From Amanita rubescens (Eukaryota; Basidiomycota; Agaricomycetes; Agaricales; Amanitaceae), in contig WION01000030.1 in NCBI GenBank assembly GCA_015039365.1, positions 124,001-188,000 of the forward strand: a DNA stretch of 64,000 bases, given 5' to 3'. This document shows, one piece after another, positions 44,596 through 58,091 of the stretch; position 1 is the first letter of the stretch; each line of letters starts with the position of its first letter. Below the pieces are notes generated by a model. The model saw only the letters and a program-made list of their open reading frames with translations, did not search any database and was not told where the DNA came from. The position numbers were made by a program, and so were the translations under genes.

Positions 44596-45768
44596 ATGAC
44601 TGTGTCGTCCCAGCTCGCCTCAATTGGTATGGCTGTAGGGCCTCCATTGGTATGCCAAATACCTTTTATGTGTTGTTGTCCGCGCTTAGTTGACCTGAGG
44701 TCTATGCAGACCAAGCAGCGTCTATGATTCGTAAAAAGTGTGCTACAATTATAGCGGTCCAAATATTAATACCATACCATTTCAGGGACGCGACGGGCTT
44801 CTCTCGAGATGTTTGCGCGATTTTGTAAATTCTTCATGTCTCCTGTTCTCGTTGCGGAATGTTAACGCATCTCAGGCTCATTGCCAATATCACGCGATGC
44901 TTCTTCTGGCTTGGGTGAGAATTCTACTTTACGGGCAAAAACTACTTGTTTAATTCACCAGGGAGCGCTTCGAATTGGCTTTGCTCTTGCAGTCAATTCT
45001 AATGATTCTGGCTCAGGTCCGCAACATCGTTTCAGGCTTTTATTTCTTCTGATTTTATTCCTCAAATCAAGCTGGTCCTTTTGTATATATGCATTTTGTA
45101 CCGCCCCAGTTCAAGTCCAGAGGGCCATTTTGATTCATCCCGTCTCCTTTCCTTCTGGCAATGGCGTAACTATGCACAGTATCTCGAGTTCCTTGCGGGA
45201 TTCATGTAAGTCGCCCATTATTATGGTGGCATGTTTCTCACAGATCCCAGTGTCTGCAACGCAATTTTATTTTTGGCCTTGGGCTGGTCGAGGGTCTTCG
45301 TTGATATCCTCGGCTTCGTTGCTCTAGGACTGGAAAGTACGCTACCCATTCCGCAGTTATTGTGGTACGTTTCCAGTTGCATAGCTCTTCTTGCTCCTAG
45401 AAGTGATCATCCAGCAATTATAAACAAAAATCTTTGTATGGATTTCGGTCATCGACTTTACTGGGTTGGCTGGGAGGTGATTCTTTCAAGTAGGCAGGCC
45501 ATACTTTCTATTGTATTACAGACTAAATTGGCTGTATCTAGGACCCTTTATTTCTTCCTGCAGCGCTCGCCATTGCAGTTCAAGGTTTGCGCAATATTCC
45601 AGTTGTCGGTTGACTGTGGTACGTCATATGCGCTGCACTACGCATCTCTTCTGATGCATTATTGGAGTTATTGTAGTTCAACGCATCGTATATGGAAACG
45701 CGCCACCTGCAGCGACCTTACCAGTTGACGACGGATTGGAGGAGGCATTAGCATTGGAGATATTATAA
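44596..45768 (+). CDS. PQ-loop repeat membrane protein (SLC66A2/PQLC1-like)
   Basis: It starts at the ATG at 44,596 (MTVSSQLASIGMAVGPPLVY) and has at least seven short introns. The first PQ-loop-like repeat is AVGPPLVYADQAASMIRKKDATGFSRDVCAILLIANITRC split by introns. The second has the PQ dipeptide in LGLESTLPIPQLL, followed by a segment with LGW and KVCAIFQLSVDC. The C-terminus is acidic. Members are seven-helix proteins; human PQLC1 works at endosome-to-Golgi contacts with lipid flippases, while others transport cationic amino acids. The PQLC1-like subclass is inferred from the ESTLPIPQLL and QFKVCAIFQLSVDC blocks. The substrate is unknown. Confidence 0.82.
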
Positions 45769-45871
45769 TTACATACTTACATAGTAATGTTGGTCGGATA
45801 ACAAGGACAAACACTTTTTCATACGCCATAGCCGTTCCTCCATCTCAAAACTGCGCAGTTCTGTCTCTACC

Positions 45872-48800
45872 ATGGCTGTGGACATCTCAAAGCCCATTGC
45901 CTTCTGCGAGCACCTGCAGCTCTCAAGTTTGGGCGTTCAGCCAGCTTCCATCACTTTCCAGGTATGTACGCGTCACCTAATGTATGTCGTGTACCCTGAC
46001 ATTCCGACACAGGTTAGCCAACATACACCTTGTCCAACAATAGCTTTAACAATCTGTCTCTTAGACTTTGACCCTAGAATCCGACCACTACATATGTGTC
46101 CGAGAGAAAGTAAATGAGCAGAACCAGGTCGTCATCATCGACCTTGCCGATGCAAACAATGTTCTTCGCCGCCCGATTACTGCAGACTCTGCCATTATGC
46201 ATCCACAGCAGAAAATATTAGCTCTTAAAGGTGCGACGCGGTCAAAAATTAGAATATATCATTGTTGAACTTTCCTTGGTTACAGCCGGACGAACCTTGC
46301 AAGTTTTCAATATTGAATCAAAACAAAAAGTCAAGTCACATACCAATGCCGAAGACGTAGTGTTCTGGAAATGGATATCTGATACCACCATCGGTATGGT
46401 CACGGAGACGGCCGTGTACCATTGGTCGATATCTGACCAGACTTCTCCGCCTCTGAAGATTTTTGAACGTCATCCTACACTTGCGGGCGCCCAGATCATT
46501 AATTACAGAGTAACACCAGATGAAAAGTGGCTTATACTGATCGGTATCTCCGGTAACACGACTAACCCGTCTGCATTTAAAATTAAGGGCTCGATGCAGC
46601 TCTATAGTAGGGATCGCGGTGTAAGCCAAGCCATCGAGGGACATGCTGCTGCGTTTGCGGAGGTGAAGTTGGACGGTCACCAAAAATCCACAAAATTGTT
46701 CACTTTCTCTGTGCGCACGGCGACAGGGGCAAAGGTATGTAGGTTCTTAGGTCATACTCAACTTGAATCTAACTCTACGTAGCTGCACGTCGTTGAGATA
46801 GATCATCAAGCTCCCGACCCACCATTCGTCAAGAAGGCAGTCGACGTTTACTTCCCTCCAGAGGCTACGAACGACTTCCCTGTGGCTATGCAGGTATCAA
46901 AAAAGCACGGGATCGTTTATCTTGTCACCAAGTTTGGCTTCATCCATTTGTATGACCTTGAATCCGGCGCATGCATTTACATGAACCGTATCTCCGGTGA
47001 AACAATTTTCGTTACGGCGGAGCATGATACAACTCATGGTATCATTGGTATCAATAAGAAGGGCCAGGTCCTTAGTGTTAATGTCGATGAACAAACCATC
47101 ATACCTTATATTCTCACTACTTTGAACAACACCGAACTCGCCTTCAAACTTGCAAGTCGAGCCAACCTACCCGGAGCTGACGATCTATATGTTAAACAGT
47201 ATCAGCAATTGTTTGCAAGTGGAAACTACGCGGAGGCGGCCAAAGTAGCGGCTAACTCTCCAAGAGTCTGTTCTATGTTTCTCATATGAGACTATCCACT
47301 GACACGTGAGATCTGCAGGGCATTCTCCGAACAGTAGCGGTTATTGAGTCGTTCAAGCAAGCACCTACACCTCCGGGTACTCTCTCCCCGATTCTACAGT
47401 ATTTCGGCATTCTTCTTGAAAAGGGTGAACTCAACCACCTCGAATCCCTTGAATTGGCGCGCCCTGTCCTTCAACAAGGTCGAAAGCAGTTGTTGGAGAA
47501 ATGGCTCAAGGAAAACAAGGTTTGCTGTATGCACATCAAGCTTGGGCACATACTTAAGGATAATTTAGCTTACCTGCAGTGAAGAATTGGGTGACATTGT
47601 ACGGGCGTTTGATATGACTCTTGCACTGAGCGTCTACCTCCGTGCCAATGTTCCGAACAAGGTCATCGCATGTTTCGCAGAGACAGGCCAGATCGATAAG
47701 ATTGTCCTGTATTCCAAGAAAGTTGGATACCAGCCTGATTATGTTGCTCTTTTGCAACATATCATGAGAACAAATCCCGAAAAGGGATCCGAGTTTGCTA
47801 CGCAGCTGGCGAACGACGAATCTGGTCCACTGGTGGACATTGAACGTGTGGGTACCTGCGTTGATACAACACATATTTGGTTGACCATGTTCCTAGGTTG
47901 CGGACATCTTCATGTCACAAAATATGATCCAACCTGCTACGTCGTTCCTACTGGATGCCTTGAAAGATAACCGACCTGAGCAAGGACATCTTCAAACGCG
48001 TCTGCTGGAGATGAATCTCGTCCATGCTCCTCAGGTCGCCGACGCCATTCTGGGGAATGAAATGTTCTCGCATTACGACCGGCCAAGAATTGCGAACTTG
48101 TGTGAGAAGGCGGGCTTGCTGCAACGAGTGCGTTATTCAGGACGCCCTCTTCATTTTTATTAACCATCAATGCTTGTAGGCTCTTGAGCATTACGAGGAC
48201 CTCGCTGATATCAAGCGCGTGGTTGTGCACAGCGCGGGTCTTCAACCAGATGTAGGCATTTTATGCTCACCCTTGCCTGCTATTGCTTATCCAACATCAC
48301 TAGTGGCTTGTCAGCTACTTCAGCCGCCTCACGACTGAACAATCGATGGCCTGCTTGCAAGAGATGCTCAGAGTTAACATCCGACAAAATCTTCAAGCTG
48401 TGATCCAGATCGCTACCAAATACTCGGATATCCTTGGCCCGGTCAAGTTGATTGAGATGTTCGAAGGCTTCAAGAGTTTCGAGGGATTGTACTACTATCT
48501 CCGGGCGATCGTCACACTCAGTGAAGATCCCGAAGTCCACTTCAAGTATATTCAAGCGGCGACGCGGACTGGTCAGATACGTGAGGTTGAGCGGATATGT
48601 CGCGAGAGCAATTATTACAACCCAGAAAAGGTCAAGAATTTCTTAAAAGAGGCCAAGCTATCAGATCAATTGCCACTGATCATTGTCTGCGATCGCTTCG
48701 ACTTTGTTCACGACCTCGTCCTTTACCTCTATCAGAATGGGCTTGTCAAGTTCATTGAGGTATACGTACAACGCGTGAACTCCGTTCGGACCCCTCAAGT

Positions 48801-51800
48801 CATTGGCGGTCTGTTGGATGTCGACTGTGATGAGACGACCATAAAGGGGTTACTGGCGAGCGTCACCGGAAACTTCCCCATAGATGAACTTGTGCATGAG
48901 GTTGAACAACGCAATAGGCTCAAGTTAATTTTACCCTGGCTAGAGACGAAGGTTCAAGCTGGCAGTCAAGATACAGCGGTCTTCAACGCTCTTGCCAAAA
49001 TATATATTGACAGTAACAGCAACCCGGAGCAGTTCTTAAAGGAAAATAACGTACGTTCGTTTGCAATGTATTGCCTATGCCATACTAAGTCCTTTCTCAG
49101 CTCTACGAACCACTGGTGGTTGGCAAATTCTGCGAGGCTCGGGATCCTTATCTCGCATATATTGCTTACGCAAAGGGTTTCTGCGACGAAGAGCTTATTG
49201 CGATCACGAACGAGAACTCTATGTTCAAGCAACAAGCCAGATACCTTGTCAAACGCCGTCAACTGGAACTATGGGCACAGGTCCTGACGCAAGACAATAT
49301 CTACCGTCGTCAGCTTATTGACCAGGTAACGTGTGTTCCTCCTGGTATTGTCCACCATTCTGATCAGGATGCTACAGCTCGTTGCTACTGCCATTCCTGA
49401 GTGTACCGACCCCGACGACGTGTCAACCACTGTGAAGGCTTTCCTGCAAGCAGACCTTCCCATTGAGCTTATCGAGCTTCTCGAGAAGATTATAATTGAG
49501 CCGTCGTCGTTCAGTGACAACAAAAATCTGCAGAACTTGCTCTTATTAACCGCCATTCGATCCGACAAGGGCAAGGTCGTGAACTACATTAACAAGTTGC
49601 AGAATTATGATGCAAACGAGATTGCAAAGATTGCTACCGATCATGGACTATACGAGGAAGCCCTGACGATTTATAAGAAATACGATCAACACGCTTTAGC
49701 AATCAATGTCCTGGTGGAACATATTGTATCCATCGATCGTGGCTTGGATTACGCCAATAAAGTCAACAGACCTGAAGTCTGGAGTAGGCTTGCCAAAGCA
49801 CAGTTAGATGGTTTGCGTATCAAAGACTCCATAGACTCATACATCAAGGCAGAGGATCCGTCGAACTTTGCCGAAGTGATAGAGATTTCAAATCATGCCG
49901 GAAAGCACGACGATTTGGTTCGATACCTCCAGATGGCTCGCAAGACATTGCGTGAACCAAAAATTGATACCGAACTTGCATACGCCTATGCGAAGACCGA
50001 TCGTCTTCATGATATGGAAGACTTCCTTAGCATGACGAACGTCGCTGACATCCTTGAAGTCGGCGAGAAGTGCTTCGAAGATGAACTCTACCAAGCTGCG
50101 AAACTGCTATTCACCTGCATTTCTAACTGGGCACGGTTGGCAACGACATTGATTTATTTGGGTGAAAACCAGGCAGCTGTTGAAAGCGCAAGGAAGGCGG
50201 GCAACACACAGTAAGAGTTGTTTGTACTATTCATGATATTCGTGGCTGATATGTGCAGGGTATGGAAGCAAGTTCACGCAGCTTGTATCGAAAAGTCAGA
50301 ATTCCGTCTGGTTTGTAATCCTAGTTTCGTTAATCGATAACACTTATATATATGATCCATCAGGCACAAATCTGTGGTTTGAACATCATTGTACATGCTG
50401 TAAGTCATGTGTTACGTGATTCTTGGAATTGCAGTAATGCGTCATTCAGGAAGAATTACTAGCGCTGGTACAGATGTATGAGAGAAGAGGTCATTTCGAA
50501 GAGATCATCAACCTACTGGAGGCTGGGTTGAGTCTGGAGCGTGCCCACATGGGGATATTCACGGAGTTGTCAATTCTGCTAAGCAAGTATAAGCCAGCCA
50601 AGCGTCAGTGCCACTCTTCTGTTCGACCTACCGATGCTGACAGCACACTTCAGTCATGGAACATTTGAAACTCTTTGTCTCTCGAATCAATATTCCCAAG
50701 GTCCGTTATATACGACTCTCCTCGAGGTTCTTAAATAACCATCTCATAAGGTTATCAAAGCTGTCGAAAGGGCCCATCTCTGGCCCGAATTGGTGTTTTT
50801 ATACGTCAAGTACGATGAATACGTATGTTTTCATAAGCATGGTCACGGACACAACTCTTGATGCAAATTTCAGGATAATGCTGCGCTGGCTATGATTGAA
50901 CGCTCTGCGGACGCATGGGAACATAACCAATTCAAGGACGTTATTGTCCGCGTGGCGAATGTTGAAATGTGAGCTGAGCTTCTTTCTTTCCTCCGACCTT
51001 GTCTAAAGATATGCGTGTAGTTATTATAAAGCATTAACGTTCTACCTACAAGAGCAACCAACTCTCCTGACAGACCTGCTAAGCGTTCTGATACCTCGCA
51101 TTGACCATAGCCGCGTCGTCCGCGTTTTCCGACAAATCGACCACATACCACTCATTCGTTCTTACCTCATCGCTGTTCAGCATGTAAGTAATATCGCGAC
51201 ACATGAGCGCAGTAAGCTCATCGTGTTGATTAGTTGAATATCGAGGCAGTCAACGATGCCTACAACGACTTGCTGATCGAGGAGGAAGATCACAAGACAC
51301 TCAGAGATTCCATTGACAGCTTTGATAACTTCGACAGTATTTCTCTGGCCAGGAGACTAGAGAAGCATGAGTTACTGGAATTCCGGAGATTGGCATCTCA
51401 CTTGTACAAGGTTTGTGAATTATAATGTCGAGATTCGCTTTCTAGACATTTTATACCCCACAGAAAAATGGTCGTTGGGATGAATCTATTTCACTCTCGA
51501 AACAGGATAAACTGTACAAGGATGCGATGGTTACAGCTGCAACGTCAAACTCCACTGAAGTAGCAGAGGACCTTCTATCGTACTTTGTTGACATTGGCAA
51601 CAAAGAGTGCTTCGCCGCGCTGTTGTACATCTGCTTCGACCTTTTACGATCTGATTTCGTCGAAGAGTTGTCGTGGCTCCACGGGCTGAATGACTTCTAT
51701 ATGCCATATCGCATTCAAGTGCAGCGTTCACTGGTAGAGAAGGTTGATCCTCACCGTAGTCCCTATCCGAGCCACCATTTAACAATATCTTCTAGCTTAC

Positions 51801-52079
51801 ACAATTGGAGAAGGAGGTGAGAGAGCGCTCGGTAAAGGACGCGCAAAAGGAGAAGATAGAATCAGAAGCACCGATTATCAATCCTGCAAATGTGTTGATG
51901 CTAACGAATGGGTGAGTTGTTCGACGGAATCCATATTGCAGCTTCTCATGTATGATCGAATATCAGACCTGTTGGGCAACCACCAATGATGAACGGTCTA
52001 CATCCTGTAAGTTGCCCGAGGTACTGACCAAGCGATCTAACTTGACATCCAACAGGCTATGACTGGTTTCGGATTCTGA
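45872..52079 (+). CDS. CHC1: Clathrin heavy chain
   Basis: ATG at 45,872, TGA at 52,077, with about twenty introns. The N-terminal seven-bladed propeller is clear ([41 protein letters not shown]). The linker and successive clathrin heavy-chain repeats follow: [68 protein letters not shown]. The end is NGLHPAMTGFGF. The protein trimerises into triskelia that coat Golgi, endosomal and plasma-membrane vesicles. The intron between ITFQ and TLTLES is unusual, with two back-to-back GT-AG units. The gene starts 103 bp after the PQ-loop gene in the same direction. Confidence 0.98.
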
Positions 52080-52357
52080 TTTTCTCGCGTAGACGTATAC
52101 TCCTGTATAATCTCTTGTTTTCATTAATTGGATCTCTTTTTACGTTATATGTTGCCTGGTCGCTCTAAACGTCGGACTGACTTGAATATTAAAGCTAGCT
52201 TTATTAGAGATTGGATCGTAAGGCAATGAAAATGTGCATAGATATGAGTACATAAAACCGGAAGCAAAGCGCAAACAAACCAAGTACTGAGGGGTATACA
52301 TAGCGTAAGATGAGTGTCCGTAAAGAAACTGAATCGTTATCATCAAATTCATTACGA

Positions 52358-53438
52358 TCACATAATGATGCAAGACCCGTTTCCCGGACCCTTTGGTCGT
52401 GTGCCCAATGACACACGCGCTGCTTCGTTAAAGACTTCGTTTACCCCGCGGTTATGTTTTGCGCTGCATTCTGCCGGCTGTGTTCAGATTCAAGCATCAA
52501 GCGACACAATGTAACTACTTTACCTAAGTATCGTGAAGCACGTATTCGACGGGCGACCGCCACACCTTCTTCGTACTGGACGGGACGGGTACCGTATCGT
52601 TGAAGACGTTCCTTAACGTGTGGGTCGTCTCTCAAATCACATTTGAGAGCTATACAATGCGTGAATACGAAATGTACTGGGCAAAAGTTGATAACACTGA
52701 CCAATGAGGATAAGCTGCCAACAAAAAATGGAATTGTTTCAGGAGAAACAAAGCACCAGAAATGTCACAGACCTTAACGCCAGGACAATGCTCTAAAATT
52801 TCTTCTAGCCACTAAAACACGCGTTCCAATTCCATCAACGTCTCGGACCCAAACTAGCCGACACACCTTCGATTCCACGTTTTCTAGGGATGTTGGATTA
52901 TCGACCTGGCAATGAACATGAGCAGTCTGCGCCTCCAGATTTATGTAGGGACTACGCACGGAAAAACAAATCATGACGACATGTGTCTCCGCATAGGACA
53001 GAGAACGAAGCCGGTCGAATTCTTCCTGACCTGCGTGGTTCTTACACTGTCAGATGTTACAACGCTCACGCGCCAAACAAATACGATACTAGAGCAACGC
53101 ACCAGCTGTGTCCCACAGACTAAGCTCTACTAGTTGATCTTCGACGTATAAATCATGCACATAATTCTCAAACACCGTGGGTTCACTGCATGAGCAGTTG
53201 TGAGTAAGGCAACGTGGTGGCTTCAAGTCCGGCGTACTAGACTTGAGTAAAGAAACCTCTTGTGAATACATTAAGGAGCGAGGTCTTTCCTGCAAACGAT
53301 GAACGTGCGACTTGAAAGGGGTACCACTCCAACATACCACATGCACCGTCGCCACAAACCACAACCTAGCATGCCTCAATAACTTTCTGGAAACGTCATA
53401 GCTAAACCATACCTTGCGCTGTATCTGGAAGGTCGCAT
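52358..53438 (-). CDS. RHO3: Rho3-family small GTPase
   Basis: The start at 53,438 encodes MRPSRYSAR, the usual Rho3 N-terminus. Later exons encode [17 protein letters not shown] (P-loop), the switch I region [19 protein letters not shown], switch [24 protein letters not shown], an insert with [10 protein letters not shown] and [13 protein letters not shown]. The protein ends in CIIM, a CaaX box for prenylation (stop 52,358). Rho3 controls exocytosis and actin cables at growing tips. The joint between exon 1 and the P-loop exon cannot be made in frame with any GT-AG pair I see: 14 nt lie between AGAAAGTTA and GTTGTGGTT, which would otherwise be contiguous codons. All later joints are in frame. 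Confidence 0.88.
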
Positions 53439-53753
53439 TGATCTAATCAACTGCTCACGAGAGTGTTCCACCACGTACTGGTTTGTTTCGTCCAAAAGAA
53501 GTTCCGGCAACAGAGGAACCGCAAAGGGGCATTCCAGCTATGTTAATGATAGTTTGAGCGTATCCAGGGAATGTAGTTATTCCTTAGAAAAGTAAAACGA
53601 ACAGGGGAGTGGTCCACACAGAGAGAAACACGGAAGTGTTCAAAGCGTTACTACATGTCACGTGGTAATTAACGGTAGTATTACATTCATTGTCCAGTAG
53701 GATAGCAGCGTAAGTATTCATAGTTCAAGAAAACGTAAAAGCGTCCAAGAAAT

Positions 53754-56700
53754 TCACAATGCAACGTGGTGCACGAATTCTTGCCACATGGTGTGCATAT
53801 TAGGAGAACCTGAGCCTGAGCTGGTTCCCAGTGAAGAAGGTGTTGCCGTTGGCTGAGTCCCGTTTACCGTCGATGTCGCATAATCATAGACATGAAAGTA
53901 CTGGGGTATCGTCGACGTCCCGTTTGGGGCACTCACTGCTCGTTGAAAGTGAGGGGATTGTGATTGTAGAACATTTGGGGAAGATGGCACGGGCACGCCA
54001 TGCGATGGACTATGATGTACATATTGCGAATCGGATTGATACGAAGTGGACATGCCGGTCATCCCGTACACCGAAGGAGGAACATCCATTTGCGCTAGTG
54101 AGCTTGGGGATGATGCTTGCTTAGGCGAGGTTTGCAGATGTGCATCGTTCGGTTGTCGGGAAAACGAGTTAAGATATTCCCAGACGTTTGGATCAAAGTG
54201 GTTTTCTCCATGAGAAGGTAAAGGCAATGGTACCACGGGGTTTCTAGAAGTTGGTGATCTATCCATTAAGCTTGGCTCCCGCTTTCCAACTAGTCGTGTT
54301 TTCCCACCCAGAACTGAGAGCTCGTCATTATCATCGGCAGGACTTGAGGCACTTTGTGGACCATATCGGGTCGGAGAACCCCGTTGTCGTTCATATTCTT
54401 CTATTGCGGCATGGGCTTTTTGCTGTAAATGGAGCATGATATCCTGCATTCACCGATCAATACATAGCCATGAGCGAGTCAAGTTTAGACCCACCAGAAC
54501 CCTGTCCGCACGGAAGCCTCGGGCCGCTTTGTCAAACAGCTCGCACGCAGAATCCAGCTGGGCAAGCGCAGACGAAGCGATGCCTATCGATGGGCAGCGT
54601 GTAACAATTGATCCAAGAACAATCTGTTCATCAAAATCTGAGCCCTGGTCGCAAGTCAGTTGAAGATAACGTGCGTACCGCACACGAGAACATATGAGTC
54701 CATAAGAACCACATTCGTTCACTTGGCTCTTTCAGTTGGGTGTGAAGATTCCGCATAAGTGCCACTAATGCACCCGCACTTCGATAGGCCGCGAGGACTG
54801 AAGCACCGTACGGGCTTCCCAGTGGGTCTTTGGGATGATCACTGATGGCGCGGGCGAAGAAGCTCCTGTGCAGATAAAGCAAAGCTAGATGTGGAAATTT
54901 AGGGGGTCACGGTATTGATTGGTACCGAATTACTTACCAGCCTCTCGGATAGCCAAGACGATATGCCTCTGTAACGTCAACATGGTTGAATCGCTCAGAC
55001 TGCCAGGGGATGAACCATAACAGTTGACTTGCAGTAACGCTGGGACAGGGAAGGCTCGCATTTTGCGATCCAGTTGAACAACGGTGGCATAGGACGGCAT
55101 CTTCGCATTAAAAGCTTGGTCGTGAAGTAGGTTCATACATTCTGAGGTAAATCTATGCTTCCAAGCATGGACTGGAATTGTATTAGAATGATTAGAATGC
55201 GAACATTACAACCGACTCACATAATTGGTCGTCAGTAGAATTGGCTTGAAACGGTAACTTAGAATCCACATGGGGAAGGGCAAAAGAAGGAGGTCGTCCA
55301 AACGTTAAACATTGCCACGAGTCATATGTGAATAATTCCCAAAAGAGCTCGCGGCGACGTTGCGTTTCTGCAGGTTCGACTTTCCATCTACCGCTGTCGC
55401 GATCTTAGCGTCATCACAAAGTCAGCCACGATGGTTTTGATAAATCTGTCACAACTCACGCAGCCCGATCTATCAAAAATAAGATAAAGCGTGTGTGCAG
55501 GGCTATGCAAAGGACTTACACTTTGAGCGATTTTGACGGCAATCCCCATGATGGTCCATCTGGCACCATTGTTGGTGCTATTTCTATCAGCCAGGAACAA
55601 ATAGAAGGTCATGAGGAACTTGATCCACGAAGTTAATATGAAACGTGGAGGTCAGGGTGAATGGCTTACCAGTGCTTGGACTGCGGTGATGGTTGGATCA
55701 TCAATAAATGAATGGTGAAACAATGCAGCTCTTGCCAGCTGATGATAAACTTCAGCATCTACATTGTAGGCAGGCATATTCGTATTCATGAGCGATCCGA
55801 TGGCTAAAACCATAAACATAACCGAGAGCCGGTGGCAGAATATCGGCTCATCAGGAGGTGAGCTGACGCTGGGATCGTAGAATTGAGAGTAAACTTCTGT
55901 ATCAAATGACTCCGCGGATATGGGATGATACCTGCCGGGGTAAAGTACGTCAGTAACAAACCCGCAATTTGATGTGAATAATTGTGCTTCTCACATCCAA
56001 GCAGCATGCTTGAAATAAATAGATCGCAATTCATGTGCCTTCTCTGTCGTCGGCAGATAGCGGAAAAGGCTGTGTATACTTGACCTCTGATCAACAGTAT
56101 CGGGGCTGGAAGAGATAGGAAACGCGGCAGCTCTGGCAAGGATGTGTGAAGGCAGAATGCCATGAAGATCTACTTCATCCTCCCGGTTATCCCCGTTCTG
56201 CACCTCACGCATTTCGTTCTGAAACCATTTAGAACAAACGTACAAAAGTTCGGGGTGTTCTACTTACTTGTAGGAAATACTATCTCTCGTTGTCAGAGTG
56301 GCAGAGGGGATAAAGGGCGCATAGACGTACCCAGGAATTGGCAATAGAGCCATAGTAATTTGTCCGGCCAGATACGCCGATGGAAAGCGATCCAAAGGCA
56401 TCGATGACCTCAACATTGGTTTCCTCAACCTTTTGAGCTGTAACTCTGTTGGCTGGAGGATCCCTCTGTAGGGGAGCCTTGATCTTTAACAACTCATCCG
56501 ATAGGAGTGGGTGCTGTTGCGAGGACAACTGAGAGTGCGAGGCCCTTAGCGCATCTTCCAAGTCCCGGACTCGCTGCGCAAGCTCTGCAATCTTTTCGTG
56601 CAGCTCCTGTGTAGAAGCTAAAACAAAGCTAACAATTGAAGTTAGGTGCCCCGGTAGATTCAATGCGAGCCGCTGTATTACCGATTGCCTTGGCCGGTGG

Positions 56701-57005
56701 TCAAAGATCCCTAGAGAGGAGTAGTATGCTTAGCAGCACGCCCCCTAAACGAACAAAAGTTGGCCTTACATCAGGACAAATTGCGCTGCATCCGCGCTTG
56801 ACACAAGAACTGCATGGCACAGCTCTATCACAACGTAACTTTAACCTGGAAAATAAACAGGGGGTGAATCTTGGCTCGATGCTCGTCTGACCATTGATTA
56901 CCTGCGGCATTCAGCGCAACTCAAACGAGCGGCACCCTTTCTACGCTTTTTTATGGGGGCAGATGGGTCAAATTCATGTCGTGGCTCGTAGGGCGCGCCG
57001 GACAT
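53754..57005 (-). CDS. Zn(II)2Cys6 transcription factor with fungal_trans domain
   Basis: The ATG at 57,005 (MSGAPYEPRHEFDPS) is followed by a basic KKRRKGAARL and the binuclear zinc cluster, CAECRR, intron, LKLRCDRAVPCSSCVKRGCSAICP, with all six cysteines. A coiled-coil dimerisation helix (LAQRVRDLEDAL) follows after two introns. The middle is an extended helical region of the fungal-specific transcription-factor type (hydrophobic, many introns). The C-terminal 230 residues are Ser/Pro/Gln-rich and disordered. It should bind CGG-type half sites and regulate transcription. I cannot assign targets: no metabolic cluster lies next to it. Confidence 0.9.
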
Positions 57006-58091
57006 TTCTGGAAGAGGTGATGGTGAAGAGAGCAAACCAGAGGTGACATAAAGGACGTGCGCTGATATAACGATCCGCCACCCAACTTCATTGTACGGAG
57101 ATTGCCGAACGTCCATCCGATCACCTTGGTACGATCGGTGGCTGTGCTTAGTTAATATTGTATTTTTATTCGCACAAGGACTTCCCCCTGCGCAGTGCGC
57201 ATATCCATCATGACGTGGGCCTCCCGCTCTGCTTATATCAATGGACCCTGCGGTAGCGAGGGTCTCCTCGTTTGACAGCTGCCGTCTTATCATGTGCAAA
57301 GTTCTTGGCTGGCAGAAGCTGCTTTCAGAACTGCTATACTAGCTTACTATGTAATAACCTAGCGCGTGCCGTCGATTTTTTCGGGCGCTTTACCATTTCT
57401 TGATCAAACGCGCGGAGTTACAGCCTATCGAGTTGCATCTGAGTTAATCTTCAAAAGGATGCGCGAGGCAGTGAATACATCGCCGTTAGTAGTCAGCGAC
57501 AGACATGTTTTGAAATCTGCGACACGATAGGACTGTAACTGATTATCAAATAATCGGAACATCATATCCAGCGCATAGCTTATTGATTCACGGGGTTCAT
57601 CCCCTATGTGGATCTATTCATGGACGCGAGATCCCCATATGGCTTCGTCGTTGACCCAAATGCCAAGGACTTTTCCCAAGGATGTTGTTGTCTCGTAGCC
57701 ACCGACGAAAATTGTAAATCGTCCACTATAATAAACTAACGTCAACAGAAGTGGGTTAGCACGTTAATCCTTGTATTCGACGCCCAGGACCGCGGCGATC
57801 TCACGGCAGCGGAAAGTTTACATTCCATAACTACCTGACAGCCGCAATCTCCGTCAAGTTAATTACTCGACATATTTTGCAATCCGCAATGAATGACTAC
57901 AGGATGATTGTTATACAAAACGAAGGTATGGTGCGGATAAAGTATTCCCCAGCAAAAGAAAGGTATCCGAGAAATGGCCCGGAAATAGATATCTTACGGC
58001 AAGGCGTTGTTGGCTCCGAACACTAAAAGGTGCCGTTGAAGAGAAAATAGTAATGAAGGTCCCTCGAAACGAACAGGAGAATGGCAGTTTT
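57006..58091. other. Intergenic region, no gene recognised
   Basis: About 1.1 kb upstream of the zinc-cluster factor and downstream of the coiled-coil gene. I see no conserved coding segment or RNA gene. It likely holds the promoter of the transcription factor. Confidence 0.5.
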
